Shown piece after piece: positions 11,761-23,870 of a stretch of 64,000 nt of DNA. Position 1 is the stretch's first letter. Each line of letters starts with the position of its first letter. Source of the stretch: Gloeophyllum trabeum ATCC 11539 (Eukaryota; Basidiomycota; Agaricomycetes; Gloeophyllales; Gloeophyllaceae); contig NW_006920420.1 of NCBI RefSeq assembly GCF_000344685.1, positions 164,702 through 228,701 on the forward strand, in the 5' to 3' direction. The notes below the pieces were generated by a model. The model had not been told where the DNA came from, ran no database searches, and worked only from the letters and a program-made list of their open reading frames with translations. The position numbers and the translations under genes are program-made.

Positions 11761-12434
11761 GCTTGGTGTGCATGATTATGTATAGCCTTGATGTTGGTGA
11801 ACGGGTTTCAATCTTCCTTATGTGAGTTCCACCTGCCAGCTCAGAACACGCTCTTTCCTGCTGGCGCTCGCGTTTTGAGTGCAGCCCAGCCTGGTCCCTG
11901 TCCCCCGTCTCACTCTACACCCCGGCTCGAACCACCGAACGCATGCTTATCATGCCAAAGCCCATTCATCGTATTCGTGTTCTCAGCCTCGACCACCCGA
12001 GTAGTAGTACTGTTCAGGATTGCCACCGAGTACGCTTTGTAAAGATTGTATGGTAGGGATATTTTTTCTGCAGTAGTGTTATATTTTGTACATGTGTGGG
12101 TCTAGAGACGCCCTCGCGCTGCACTGGCACGGAGTCCAGACTAGACTCAATCGATGCTTGGGATTTTTTTTGGCTCTGTGAGACTAATGTGAGATGGAGG
12201 AGTCTGTCAGTTGCGCCCTTGATGCATTAGCGTACGTTGTTCCCGATATCTATGTTCACAGCAGACATAGTGACCTAGGAAAACAACTCGATTTCGTTCG
12301 CTCTTGTACAACTCAACACACCTACGTAGACTCCGATCCTGTCGGAGGCGGACATCACCGAGATGTCGCAAACTTAACCTCAGAAGACTAACACCGGATA
12401 CCAGTGTCTCAGCCAATTGCTTAAAGATCGCCCT
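11761..12434. other. Convergent intergenic region
   Basis: This lies between the 3' ends of the kinase-like gene and the first AA9 gene. No gene, repeat or hairpin was recognised. Confidence 0.5.
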
Positions 12435-13809
12435 CTAGAAAGAGCGGCGTCCCAGAGTACCAGAACGAGCAAGTCGCTGGTACGTCACGCCAGCCAGGCA
12501 TGCATCTTTAGTCGCGGTACAACCGCTCCAGTCAGGGTCAGGCTGGCCGGCGTCGATGCACTTGTTGTAATCTGGAAAGGCCGCCAAAATCAGTAAAGTG
12601 CCTTATAACGCGTAGAAGACACTACGCACTATTCATGCAGGTGTTCGCGTCGACGATGGCGGTCCCGCTAGCGGCAGCGGAGCTAGCCGTGCTCGTACCT
12701 ATAGCAGAGCTAGAGGGTGCGGCGGAGGAGGACTGGGTGGCGGCCGCAGAGGATGAGGAGTCAGCGGTCGAAGAGGCGACTGCCGTGCTGCTGGCTGCAG
12801 CAGATGAGGAAGACCCGCCGGAGAAAGCCTCATTGCTCGTCCAGACAGGCGGACCGGGGATGGGGTATGAAGTAATACTACCTATGAATTTATTTGTGTT
12901 AGGATTTGTCTAATGACGTCACCTCTGTGCTTACCGCTATAGACGTTGAAGGTGATGCCGGGAGTGGTGGGAGTATAGCCGCCTGGGAAGGACACGAGAG
13001 CCTGAGATGTGGGTGTCTCCGTACCAGGGCCGGTGACTTGGACTTGGAAGCAGTCAGGGTAAAACTGAGCACCGGGATAGGTCTCAGCTTGGTGCAGGGC
13101 GATTCTTAAGATGGAGCTGAGTGGTCCGGTCGATACAGCAAAACCTTCGATCTCTCACATTTCATGACGGACAATGTACTGTCCCGGAGCGAGCGCCTTC
13201 GGTATGGTCACAGTCCAAGTGCTATTCTGTGCCGACATGATATCCGTAGCGGCCCACTTGCCGTTCTCGTAACCTGCTTCGTCAATCTTGAACCAAATGA
13301 CGTCGGAGCCAGTGGGGGAATAGCTGGTGATATCGGTGTTGCTAGGCACTTTCCCCATGTAAGTAATGACTGGGCCCTGTTGGCGGTAAATTATGGGGAG
13401 CTATATGAGTTGCGTAGCGTTTGTGACTTACGACATGCGAACTGGGCCATGTAGTCCAGTGGAAGGCAATCTCATCCCCAGCGGCTGCTGAAGCTATGAG
13501 AGCGGCGGGCTTCGTACCGGAGCCCCCTGAGCCATTACATTGGATGCTTTCACGGCGAGTGACAGTCAGTACGTCTCTTCAGGTACCCATTGAACAACTC
13601 ACTCACTCAAGGAGTGTGAGATCTTCGACGGGCCCATTTCCTGGAATAGCTCTCTCAATACGCTGGGGGACGGGGCTTTCGTATGGGTCCTGGTAGGGCT
13701 GATATCCGGTGTAAACTTGTCCGCCTATCGTGACTTGATCAACATATCCATGGGCAGCGACCCGCAGAACCAAAGCAAGGACGGGTAGGAAGGATTGGGC
13801 ACGGAACAT
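12435..13809 (-). CDS. AA9 lytic polysaccharide monooxygenase with C-terminal extension
   Basis: Six exons: 13809-13607, 13546-13432, 13376-13159, 13104-12935, 12881-12630 and 12571-12435, giving 364 residues. A signal peptide (FLPVLALVLRVAA) ends just before HGYV, so the mature protein starts with the copper-binding His. The second copper His is in TTWPSSHVGP, and the axial Tyr is in QFYPDCFQ. The catalytic domain ends around PIPGPPVW. A Ser/Ala-rich linker follows, then a tail with four Cys (CMNNYNKC, WSGC, DACLAG). The tail is not a CBM1, since the aromatic binding triad is absent. AA9 enzymes are secreted and oxidatively cleave cellulose or related glucans. Introns are 53-60 bp. Confidence 0.95.
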
Positions 13810-15401
13810 CTTGTACAGTGGGTCGACTGGGGCAGACTCGCCTAGGGTCAGTCTTTATAGAGACGCCAGCTGAGTATGAACCTACGGACGAAGCGCGGGC
13901 TTCAGCCAAAAGCGATGTCAGGCGACTTCAGGAAATGAAAGTGTGGACGCAGAAGCTCTGGCGGGGTAGTCAAGGATCGGAGAAGGAAGGATGCAGGCAG
14001 TCTGTTAAGCTCGAAGGGCACGATGCGTGATTTTCATATGTTGTGGGAGGAATGATGCGAACGACCGGATTGGTGACTCTGAAGCAGGCTGCTCACGGCC
14101 GCCGAGGGCCAGCAATTACAGCAGTAGCTGTAGTTTCTCTACCTCGGCGTCCAAGTAAGCAGGAACATCGTGCTGGTACCGTCGGCACTGTCTTTGGATA
14201 CGGGCGGAATCCCTCAGTTGATCAGTGCCGCATTCGGCCAATGTCGGCTTAACCACCGCAGGCCTCTGAGTCCTCTACCGAACGCTTGCTTCAGGCACCA
14301 TTACCACGTCCATTTGTCTTCATCCGCCAGTCGCTATGGCTTCGGGTACACATATGAAGGGTCTGGCCACGGTCCTGGAATTGCTGGCATCCAGGTCATG
14401 ATAACGCCAGTCTTCAGGCTCACCACGCCAAATGGGAACTTCAGAGCTGTATAGAGTTCATCTACGGCCTAATTAATGCCCCACCTGTTCAAGAATCGCA
14501 AGTAGCTGCAAGCATAAGTCACATATGTCGATGATAATCCAATAGGGCAGAGGCACAATACCTCAACGCAGTTATGCGTCATGGATACACGAATCGACTC
14601 GCGGACCACTCAATTTTCCCCGAGTCGATAGTAAGAGCTCGTCATGCCGATTCGATTTGCGCTGTAGAGTTACTAATAGGATGGCCTGACAACAGCCGTA
14701 TTGTGACCACCTTGTGAACATCCGTGACATCGACCAAAAGAGTTTCTCAGCACGGAGAACATCCATCAGGATGCTGCATCGTACCATTCTCCTCGCACTC
14801 TAGGCCTTTCCGCCCAGTTCTGTGGTGCGTTCCAGCCCGCTTTCCAGCCGCTTCATGCGGTTCAGGAAGTTGGGTACTTCCTTCCTGTGGATGCCAGTGA
14901 ATGGAGCGTGGGCGTGTGAATGATGTCATGCTGCTCTTTCATTATCGTCGGATCAAATATGGGCCGTTGTGTAGTTAACGTTGAAGCAGTGCCTGTGGCA
15001 CGAGCCACCCACTCGGAGTCTTGGCCTCGCTCGCCAAGGGGTCGCACTGACATGAGCGGTCGCAAACCAGCGTTCAACGTTCAACGCTCAGTGGCGAAAA
15101 TTAAGGCACAATTTGGTCGTGACGATCCCTGCTTCAGGGAAAGCCACATAACTAGCTTGAAGGCACAGCAAATACACATTCTCCATAATTAACATATGTA
15201 CAGCAGTTTAACTATCCGGAAAGCCCACACATCTGAAGAAGACATCAAGAAGACAGAAATTCATATCGAGATTCGAACTAGTCAATTAATCCAATCCAAT
15301 GCTTGAACATGCTGAGCACGATGCCCGCTCAAGTCACGAGTCCTGAGTACACGGGTGAGCGACACTCGACCGTGCGACTTGAGGACTCGCTATCTGATCA
15401 C
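13810..15401. other. Intergenic region between the two AA9 genes
   Basis: No intact gene. The stretch 14640-14770 resembles 17320-17475, upstream of the second AA9 gene. In minus-strand translation both contain ETLLVDV, so they may be remnants of one duplicated gene (see findings). Confidence 0.45.
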
Positions 15402-16395
15402 TTAATTGCCGGTCCAGACGGCGGGGCCAGGGATCGGGTACGAGGTGAAGTTGGCTACAGTTCAATGTACACGTTAACCGACTTCCAAAACTGCAGACGT
15501 GAGGATCAAAGACACGTACTGTAGACGTTGAAAGCGATTCCGGGGGTCGTAGCAGTGTAAGCACCGGGGAAGGAGACGAGGTAGCTTCCGCTGGGGGTCT
15601 TGTTTCCGGACCCGGTCACCCGGATCTGGAAGCAGTCGGGGTAGCTCTGGGCGCCCGGATACGTCTGCGCCTGATGCAAGGCGATGCTGCGCATCAGGTA
15701 TCAGTCAACTCAATGTCTAAATGAAAAGAGGATAACTCCCACATCTCGTGGCGGACGATGTACTGCCCCGGAGCAAGCGAGCTCGGGATAGTGACCGTCC
15801 AGGTGCTGTTTTGCGCGGAGAGGACGTCGGTGGCGGCCCACTTGCCGTTAGAGTATCCACCTTCGTCGATCTTGAACCAGATGACGTCCGAGCCGGTGGG
15901 CGAGTACTTGGTAACGTCGGTGCTGCTCGGCACCTTGCCAAGGTAGGTGATTACGGGACCCTGCAGTATTGTCTTGATTGGAGGCTGATCGACTAGAATA
16001 TGTATGAGATGCTTACGACGTGCGAAGACGGCCAGGTGGTCCAATGGAAGGCGATCTTGCCACCCGCCGCAATAGTGGCCACGAGGGGCGCCGGAGAGCT
16101 GCCTCCGCCATTCTCCCCGTTGCATTGAACGCTGTGTGACAGTAACAAGGTGAAACTCAGTCCATGCGGTGGTGATTATGCGGGCTTACTCGATTGTAGT
16201 TAGGGCTGTGACGGGGCCGTTCCCTGGGATGGGACGCTCGATGCGCTGGGGGGCCGGGGTCGTGTACGGGTCGTTGTAAGGCAGGTACCCAGTGTACTGG
16301 GTGCCACCAACGTTGAGGGTATCAACGTACCCGTGGGCTTGGACGCCGAGCGCACAGGCAACGATGGCGAAGAATGTCTTGGTGAAGGAGACCAT
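15402..16395 (-). CDS. AA9 lytic polysaccharide monooxygenase, catalytic domain only
   Basis: Five exons: 16395-16190, 16131-16017, 15960-15743, 15686-15520 and 15454-15402, giving 252 residues. Start chosen at the ATG of MVSFTKTFFAIVACALGVQA, a clean signal peptide ending before HGYVDTL; an in-frame upstream codon would spoil it. Mature His1, the second copper His and the Tyr of SYPDCFQ are all present. The protein ends at PAVWTGN with no linker or extra domain. Intron positions and phases match those of the gene at 12435-13809 through the shared domain, so the two are tandem duplicates. It is expected to be secreted and to cleave cellulose oxidatively with a reductant and H2O2 or O2. Confidence 0.95.
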
Positions 16396-18267
16396 TGCTA
16401 CTACCGAGTGGGCGGTACTGGACCTGGCTAGCTTGGACAAGACCGAGCTGGAGAGCAGAGGCAACGTTGAGCTGGTATTTATAGGAAAGTAGACGTAATC
16501 TGGACTGTTTGATTCAGGGACTACAGAAACCGAAGGAAGGTTCCGAGAGTGGGCAGGTAATCTGTGGAAGTACGGTGCGCGTGTTCGTCGGTCATGATCT
16601 ATGAGGAAGTGCAGCTATTTTGGCGAGGTTCATCCAACGTATGTGCGGAGATGAGGCAGCGACACGAAGACACTATTGACTTCTTTTGCTCTGTTAAATG
16701 GTGAGACATCGAGGTGAACCAAAGGTACGGTGTAGCGAAGGGATGCATACCTATTTTCTACCTTCGTAGCCATAGTGTAGCCAGCATAAGTAAGAATGCG
16801 AGTCGGAGCGGGCGACGACCTCGATTACTCCGGAGTTGAGCAGCATAGGCCGCTTGCGACATGGCCAAGACAAATGTTCGATGCCGCGTGATCCAGAGGT
16901 AGCCCATTCAGATGAACCTCGGGCAGTTCGCACTCGCCCAGTTCCTCTAAGAGGAATACCATCAGACCGTGAATGATGCGGTGTTCGGATGAAAGACCTC
17001 TGTGTCAAACGCATCCTGTATCGCGTCTACCCACATGACGATTATGGGGAGTCCGTTCTATAGCTTCTGGCCACTGCCATGCCTCGGCTTGAGGTTAGCA
17101 ATGGGTGGTTCGGAAGAGGCAATTTCGCCCGGAACATGGGAGTCACCACGTGGTTGACTGGCTTCCTCCTCGGACTCTGTTCTAGGTCAGGTTCTGGTCG
17201 CCGCTAACGTGGAGCCATTTGCCAGTGTGCGCATACGAGTCGTCGACGGCTGCCGGGACGTCAAGACTTCCTTGAGTCAGTACCAATTTTCTGTTGGAGG
17301 CTTCCTGATAATGACGAGTCGCAATGGATGTCAACTCGATTAAAGTCTTTGATGAAGACCGCTGAAGGGATGTGCAGTCTCAACAAGCCGTTATTGTTCC
17401 CTCGGCCATCGCTCAAGGTACCGGTGATCATTTTGACATCAACAAGAAGAGTCTCCCGTGCTGAACACCTCCGAACTTTAACCGTAGAGTTGCCTAGGTT
17501 ATGCTGTGTCGCTACTGCGAGAGGCAACGCTGGATAAATTTTGGATCAATACACCCTCGACATCAGAGTTAAATCCTAAAGAGACTCTAGCCAAGGCCCG
17601 CCCGGATTGGCCGGAGACGACTTGCCGGAACCGCACTCCACTTGTGTTTCGTGGGTAAACTCCGTTGGTATTGGCAATGCACGATTCTTAAGTTTCCTGC
17701 TCGTTTCGTCGTTGCATTCAAGGCCTCATGACATGCGTACTTGCAAATCTCATGGGCTCTTTCTTACTCCTTCATCTTTACCTCGGCGGGCCGGGCCTGG
17801 CTAGACCCGCTAATGTACCCTGCTTGCCCTGTGCCCCAGCAAGTTGCCTTACAGATTTTTACTCTCCTCGGATTCTCCCTCGACGATCCATTCGCCATAC
17901 GCACGCAAGCACTCGAGGCCGACTCGGGGCGACTATCTACCGAACCCTACGCTCAGCCTATTTGTTCCTAGGTCTTCGACTCTCGGTAGGTAGCATTCCG
18001 GATTCGCCGGAATTGGGTGTCAACCTGACCCTGGTATTCTCCGACCGCTCAATCGGCGTCTCCTATCCTGAGGAAGTCAGGAAACCCGCTTTTTTCTACG
18101 CGTTCCCATCGGGTGGGGCCGTCATGTTTGCGACCTCTGCTGACGTCTCAGAGTCTACGGGCCGTTGCGGCCATGCGTGTCCAAGGTGCTCGTTGTGTCG
18201 ATGGGCGCCCCTAAGGTGGCCCCATATATACTAATGGTCTCCAGAGACATCCCGCAGCGAACCATCG
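16396..18267. other. Intergenic region without a recognised gene
   Basis: An open frame at 17728-18234 has a hydrophobic start, but I recognise no domain. The part at 17320-17475 resembles the region upstream of the first AA9 gene. Otherwise nothing is seen. Confidence 0.4.
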
Positions 18268-19172
18268 ATTTGAGCCTATGGACACCCTCTGCGCACGCAG
18301 CGTCCCTCCTGAACTCGAACGTTCTTTCAGCCTCCTCCTCGTTCTCGTCCTCTGGATCCGGACTGCAATGAATCATCACCCATCTCTTCTCTGACTATCT
18401 GACCAGGCGCTTAGGGCCAATGTCCCGCAAACTGGACACGCAGGTTGTGAGTTGAGCTCTCGTAGCGATGGTCGTGAGATATAGCAAACACGTTGTGGGC
18501 TTTCTGCAACGATTCAATTCATTGGTTGCTACATACGTCATGCGTTCATTCACAGGAGGCCAGGTAATAATGCCGACAGACGTATATGAAGTCAGAGAAT
18601 GTGCTGCAAACCTCATTGAAATCGTATACCGTTGTAAACCCCATACACATGTCGAAATCCGTCATGATGACGATTCAACTGGAGGCGTATCCCGAGAGAG
18701 CGGCCATAAATTTAGCGTCTACCCTTCGGTTCGACGACGCACGATCGCCTTTCTTTGGGGAAACGGGTCTTGCTGCAAGTGATGATCCGGGGTTAATGTG
18801 GCCATGAATGCATATGCTGGAGATTGGTTGCTCAACGGCGAAGCACTCAGAAGGCATCTTCATTATCATCCTTTGCGAACCTTCTGCCTCCAGGACATTC
18901 CCCATGTTTCTTCGAACTTATCAGTACCCTCGGCATACTTATAATTAATTTCCTGGGCGCGAAGATACAAACGTGTTTCCATTCGTGAGCCTGTCAGTTT
19001 GAGCGGGCTGTTACACTGCTGAACTAACCTACGCTGACTTTGAGTACGTACACGATATATAGGGAGCCAGGATATTTCGTCTACACTTAGTGACGGCGCC
19101 GCATGACGGATTGAAAACAAGGCCCAAGTCTTATTTCGTCTCCCATTAGTGGTGTTTATTATTTGCACTTGC
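18268..19172 (+). repeat. 905-bp direct duplication, left copy
   Basis: This segment is identical base for base, as far as I can read, to 19626-20530, and it stops exactly where the N run begins. A minus-strand frame (visible in full in the right copy, 20562-20224) has no family I recognise. The perfect identity and the coincidence with the gap edge point to an unmerged contig overlap rather than a biological repeat. Confidence 0.95.
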
Positions 19173-19625
19173 NNNNNNNNNNNNNNNNNNNNNNNNNNNN
19201 NNNNNNNNNNNNNNNNNNNNNNNNNNNNNNNNNNNNNNNNNNNNNNNNNNNNNNNNNNNNNNNNNNNNNNNNNNNNNNNNNNNNNNNNNNNNNNNNNNNN
19301 NNNNNNNNNNNNNNNNNNNNNNNNNNNNNNNNNNNNNNNNNNNNNNNNNNNNNNNNNNNNNNNNNNNNNNNNNNNNNNNNNNNNNNNNNNNNNNNNNNNN
19401 NNNNNNNNNNNNNNNNNNNNNNNNNNNNNNNNNNNNNNNNNNNNNNNNNNNNNNNNNNNNNNNNNNNNNNNNNNNNNNNNNNNNNNNNNNNNNNNNNNNN
19501 NNNNNNNNNNNNNNNNNNNNNNNNNNNNNNNNNNNNNNNNNNNNNNNNNNNNNNNNNNNNNNNNNNNNNNNNNNNNNNNNNNNNNNNNNNNNNNNNNNNN
19601 NNNNNNNNNNNNNNNNNNNNNNNNN
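19173..19625. other. Assembly gap (453 N)
   Basis: An unbroken run of N. Because the same 905 bp flanks it on both sides, the gap is probably artificial, with a true size at or below zero. Confidence 0.98.
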
Positions 19626-20530
19626 ATTTGAGCCTATGGACACCCTCTGCGCACGCAGCGTCCCTCCTGAACTCGAACGTTCTTTCAGCCTCCTCCTCGT
19701 TCTCGTCCTCTGGATCCGGACTGCAATGAATCATCACCCATCTCTTCTCTGACTATCTGACCAGGCGCTTAGGGCCAATGTCCCGCAAACTGGACACGCA
19801 GGTTGTGAGTTGAGCTCTCGTAGCGATGGTCGTGAGATATAGCAAACACGTTGTGGGCTTTCTGCAACGATTCAATTCATTGGTTGCTACATACGTCATG
19901 CGTTCATTCACAGGAGGCCAGGTAATAATGCCGACAGACGTATATGAAGTCAGAGAATGTGCTGCAAACCTCATTGAAATCGTATACCGTTGTAAACCCC
20001 ATACACATGTCGAAATCCGTCATGATGACGATTCAACTGGAGGCGTATCCCGAGAGAGCGGCCATAAATTTAGCGTCTACCCTTCGGTTCGACGACGCAC
20101 GATCGCCTTTCTTTGGGGAAACGGGTCTTGCTGCAAGTGATGATCCGGGGTTAATGTGGCCATGAATGCATATGCTGGAGATTGGTTGCTCAACGGCGAA
20201 GCACTCAGAAGGCATCTTCATTATCATCCTTTGCGAACCTTCTGCCTCCAGGACATTCCCCATGTTTCTTCGAACTTATCAGTACCCTCGGCATACTTAT
20301 AATTAATTTCCTGGGCGCGAAGATACAAACGTGTTTCCATTCGTGAGCCTGTCAGTTTGAGCGGGCTGTTACACTGCTGAACTAACCTACGCTGACTTTG
20401 AGTACGTACACGATATATAGGGAGCCAGGATATTTCGTCTACACTTAGTGACGGCGCCGCATGACGGATTGAAAACAAGGCCCAAGTCTTATTTCGTCTC
20501 CCATTAGTGGTGTTTATTATTTGCACTTGC
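19626..20530 (+). repeat. 905-bp direct duplication, right copy
   Basis: It starts at the first base after the gap and matches 18268-19172. After 20530 the sequence is unique and runs on through the short minus-strand frames at 20224-20562 and 20570-20761. I cannot assign a function to either frame. Confidence 0.95.
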
Positions 20531-20869
20531 AGGTCCTTAGGTACCGGTCTATATGGCGACAAGACGAGTCTACTGATGATATAATAATAAGAGACTGAGT
20601 AGAGGATTTGGGGGCACGTTCTGGACGCTCAGACTCGGATGCGACAGCCACACGGCAACCGTGAGAATCGCCATTTTGTGGTCACGATCAGGTGCTCTGT
20701 GACTAATCGCGACTTCTCGGCAGGGCTTCAGTTGCTCATCGCATCGGAAGTCCTCGCTCATTGATGCCTTACTTTAAGTCGAAAGAATGGTAAGAAATAC
20801 AGATCTTCCGTTCCTGCTGAAAGGCTCATAATTCCAATACTGCTGAAGCTATGGGAGTCTCAGGAAGCA

Positions 20870-22007
20870 ATGCCAGAAGGTCCAGACGTCCCGAAGACTC
20901 GCCCCTATTTCCCTCTTCTTCGTCTCCCCCCGGAGATCGTCTATCTGGTATTTTTGCAGGTCCCACGCATCGGCGATTTATGTGCCCTCCGAGACACCAG
21001 CGCTACACTTCGTACATTTGGTAGACCGGCACTATTCAAATCTATTCATGTGCAGGGTACAGCACGGGAAGGCATGGCTCTTCGTACGATCCTTCGGACG
21101 CCGGCCCTTGTATCAGCTGTGCAGATAGTATCCTTCGATTACAACGAAGGATCGCATCTTGAAGAAAAGGAAGTCTGTGATAATGAGTGGCGGTACTTCA
21201 AAGGTGACACAGGTTGGTGAAATCGAGACAGCTTCGCTCCTTGCAATTCGGTCTCACACTTTAATGAAGATCACGATACGTTTACGAGCATCTTCTGCTC
21301 CGCCCTTTCGCAACTCCACCAAGCAGTGAATATGCACAGTCTCACGTTGAGCTTCCATGAAGGGGATCTCTGTACCTCAGAAGAGGCTGCTGCGACAGTT
21401 GAAGACGCTCTCTATCACTGCACTCTGCGAGAACGATGAAATCATTCGAAGAGGCGATGAATTGGAGGACTTCTGGTATCCTTCATTGCCGGACCTATTC
21501 CTAGCTCCGACACAGAATAATCTCCGGAATCTGTCTCTCCGCAGCCCAGACCTCAGAGTGGGATATGGTAGGCCCCAGATCGGCCTCGAGGACATCGCAT
21601 TTCCTCACCTCACAAGCTTGGAGCTCGAGGGTTTAGCATTTGGTGATGAAACGCCGGTAGAGCCGTTCATTCTTCGGCACGGAGCGACGCTGCGCCGTCT
21701 GACGATCACGGATTGCTTGTTAGCATGCCCCGAAGAGCAGATCGAAAAGCAGGAGGACGGTGATGAAGATGAAGCAGGCACGAAGACCGTCCAGAGATGG
21801 GGACATGTCTTTGACAGGTTCAGAAGAGAACTGGTTTGCCTGCAGGAGATCGATGTGACGGAGTTTGGCTACGGCGAGTTCCGCCTCGATACATGTTACC
21901 TTCGGGACCTCCTGAAGATTGATCGGGAGCAACAACGGGCGGATACAACTGCTTTGGAGAAGTTGGAGTCTACTGTCCGTCAGCGACGTGACGTGGAATC
22001 GAGTTGA
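20870..22007 (+). pseudogene. F-box/LRR-type gene with in-frame stop, internal deletion and frameshift
   Basis: The first part (20870-21220) has the F-box (LLRLPPEIVYLVFLQ) and the family block ALFKSIHVQGTAREGMALRT. It ends in a TGA at 21218-21220 where the copy at 32498-33795 reads through. In-frame sequence resumes (TFTSIFCSALSQL). Around 21355 about 45 codons are missing relative to that copy and the frame shifts. The last part (to 22007) keeps the C-terminal LRR half (FPHLTSLELEGLAFGDETPVE, ELVCLQEIDVTEFGYG). Two separate lesions favour a pseudogene. A derived intron over the stop is possible but would not repair the deletion. Confidence 0.65.
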
Positions 22008-22858
22008 TATGTAGAAGCAGACGTCGACCAAATGTACACATCTATTGGTAGTATTTTGGTGGCCCATAATTGTGAATGAAACTTGCCTTTTGACGGTTTG
22101 AGGTAAGTATTGGGGCACGATGATTTGCTGCCTTGGAGCACCAATGTGATGAGGGGTTTATTCACGTTCGGTCTGCGCCGTATGGGGAAGCCATCGGGAC
22201 AGAGCGATCATTCCTAGCAAAATCACTACTGTCTAAGCTTACACTCACCAGCCTAGTTAGAGGCTGGGAACGGAGAATAAACTTCAACACTTCTGCCGCC
22301 TTCGATATGGGAAGTGTCGCTGAAATCACTCGACTCTCGAGTGGATTCGCAGATGAAGGACGCCTCTTCCAGCCCTCGGAGTCTCCGCTGTTCTTCTGAC
22401 TTCGTCATGCATCTTATTTCACCCCGTACTGAGGCACTCTTCAGTCCTTGGTGCTTCACTCAAACAATGATATAGTCGGGCATGACCTACCTTCCTTCGC
22501 TATGGCGTTACCACCCTTTACACGCCCTGGCAAGTTGAAGTTCGGCGGAGACACGTTCGGTGGTGAAACTCTGTTTCATCAACTCATTCTCAGAAGGACA
22601 GCGTGGAAGCTTGCCGCCGGGCAGCGTAGAAGAGATATATGTCGATAAGAATTGCCTATCCGGTCAAGGCTTTCCTATCCATTTCATAGCTCTGTGAGGC
22701 TCGCAGACAACCCTACATCATGAGAATGTATGAGGAATCCATTCGCCACAGCTTCTCCAGAGTAGCGCGAACGATGCATCGAATCGCATTCCCATATGCA
22801 TCCGGAAAGCCACTCAGGTTGGTTGGAGCCAATCTCCATAGTCATTCATCTATGTCCA
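22008..22858. other. Intergenic region with a possible F-box remnant
   Basis: Plus-strand frame 22505-22625 reads KLKFGGDTFGGETLFHQLIL. This resembles the family block LELEGLAFGDETPVEPFILR in the F-box copies nearby. It is short and isolated, so it is only a possible relic. Nothing else was recognised. Confidence 0.35.
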
Positions 22859-23870
22859 TCACAGCACCGTATATCCACCTAGCAAGTATAGTCACATCAG
22901 AATGCAAATACACTTCCGTAGTCGGCAACACTCACCGTCAACCTTAATATCGCTCCCGGTGATAAAACTTCCCGCGTCGCTCGCCAGCAGCACCGCCGCG
23001 CCACACACCTCCTCAGGCTTACCCATCCGCCCCATCGGCGTCCGTTCATTCCATATTCTCCGTGGCTCCTCGAGGTGCTCGCCCTCGTTCAGCACGGTGT
23101 CCATGTACCCCGGGCTGATGGAGTTGACACGTATGCCGTGCCGCGCCCATTCCGCGGCTAGACCGTGCACGAGGTGCAGTACACCCGCTTTGGAGACGTT
23201 GTACGCGGCCTGCGGCTGCGGGAAGTTCGTCGTGTGCGCAGAGATGGACGCGGTGAGGATGATGGACCCGTGGGTCGACGTGGCTATCATGCGCCTGCGG
23301 TGTGTCAGTCAATTCGGTTCCTTAGCTCGCGGATACGAGACGCACTTCGCCACCGTGCGCGCGCAGATGAAGCTCCCCGTCAGATTAACCTCCAGGATGC
23401 GATTCCACTGCTCGATCGGCATCTCGAGCGCGTCCACGACCCCCACAATGCCCGCGCAGCACAGCAGCACGTCCACCGTGCCCGCTGCCTCCACCGCCTC
23501 CTCCACCATCATCTCGTCGGCGACGTTCACGCCCTTGAATAATATCGTTGCGTTGGGGAAGGAGGACTGCAGGGAAGAGACGGCGACGGTTCCAGTGGAG
23601 AGGTCACGGTCGAAGATGATGAGGCCGGACAGCCCGTGCTCGAGCAGCGCAGTGGAGATGGTGAGCCCCAGGCCGCCTGCGCCGCCGGTTACTGATGCAA
23701 GTGAGCATGAGACGGATGGCACGGTACATGAGCACAAACGTACCGATTGCACGTTTGCCGGCAAGGGAGAACCGCGCGCGAGCGCGGTCCTCCGGTGTCG
23801 TCTGCGGCAGGGGCGGGGGCAGGACAGGGTCCGACGGCCTGCGGAAGTGGATTTTGGCCAGCGCAGACAT
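22859..23870 (-). CDS. Short-chain dehydrogenase/reductase (SDR)
   Basis: Four exons: 23870-23744, 23691-23346, 23294-22936 and 22878-22859, with GT-AG introns of 51-57 bp and a product of 283 residues. After a proline-rich N-terminal leader (about 40 residues) comes the Rossmann glycine motif TGGAGGLG. LLCCAGI occupies the NNAG position, with the catalytic Ser in ILTASIS and YNVSK as the catalytic Tyr/Lys. It ends with GSDIKVDGGYTVL, typical of classical SDRs. Closest in style to fungal sorbose/arabinitol-type NADP-dependent reductases, but the substrate cannot be read from sequence. A decayed relative of its third exon lies at 31118-31203. Confidence 0.92.

Noticed and set aside
19146..19737. 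Open frames running through the first N gap
   Set aside because: They exist only because N codons hide stops. The same applies to the frames across 43549-44268.
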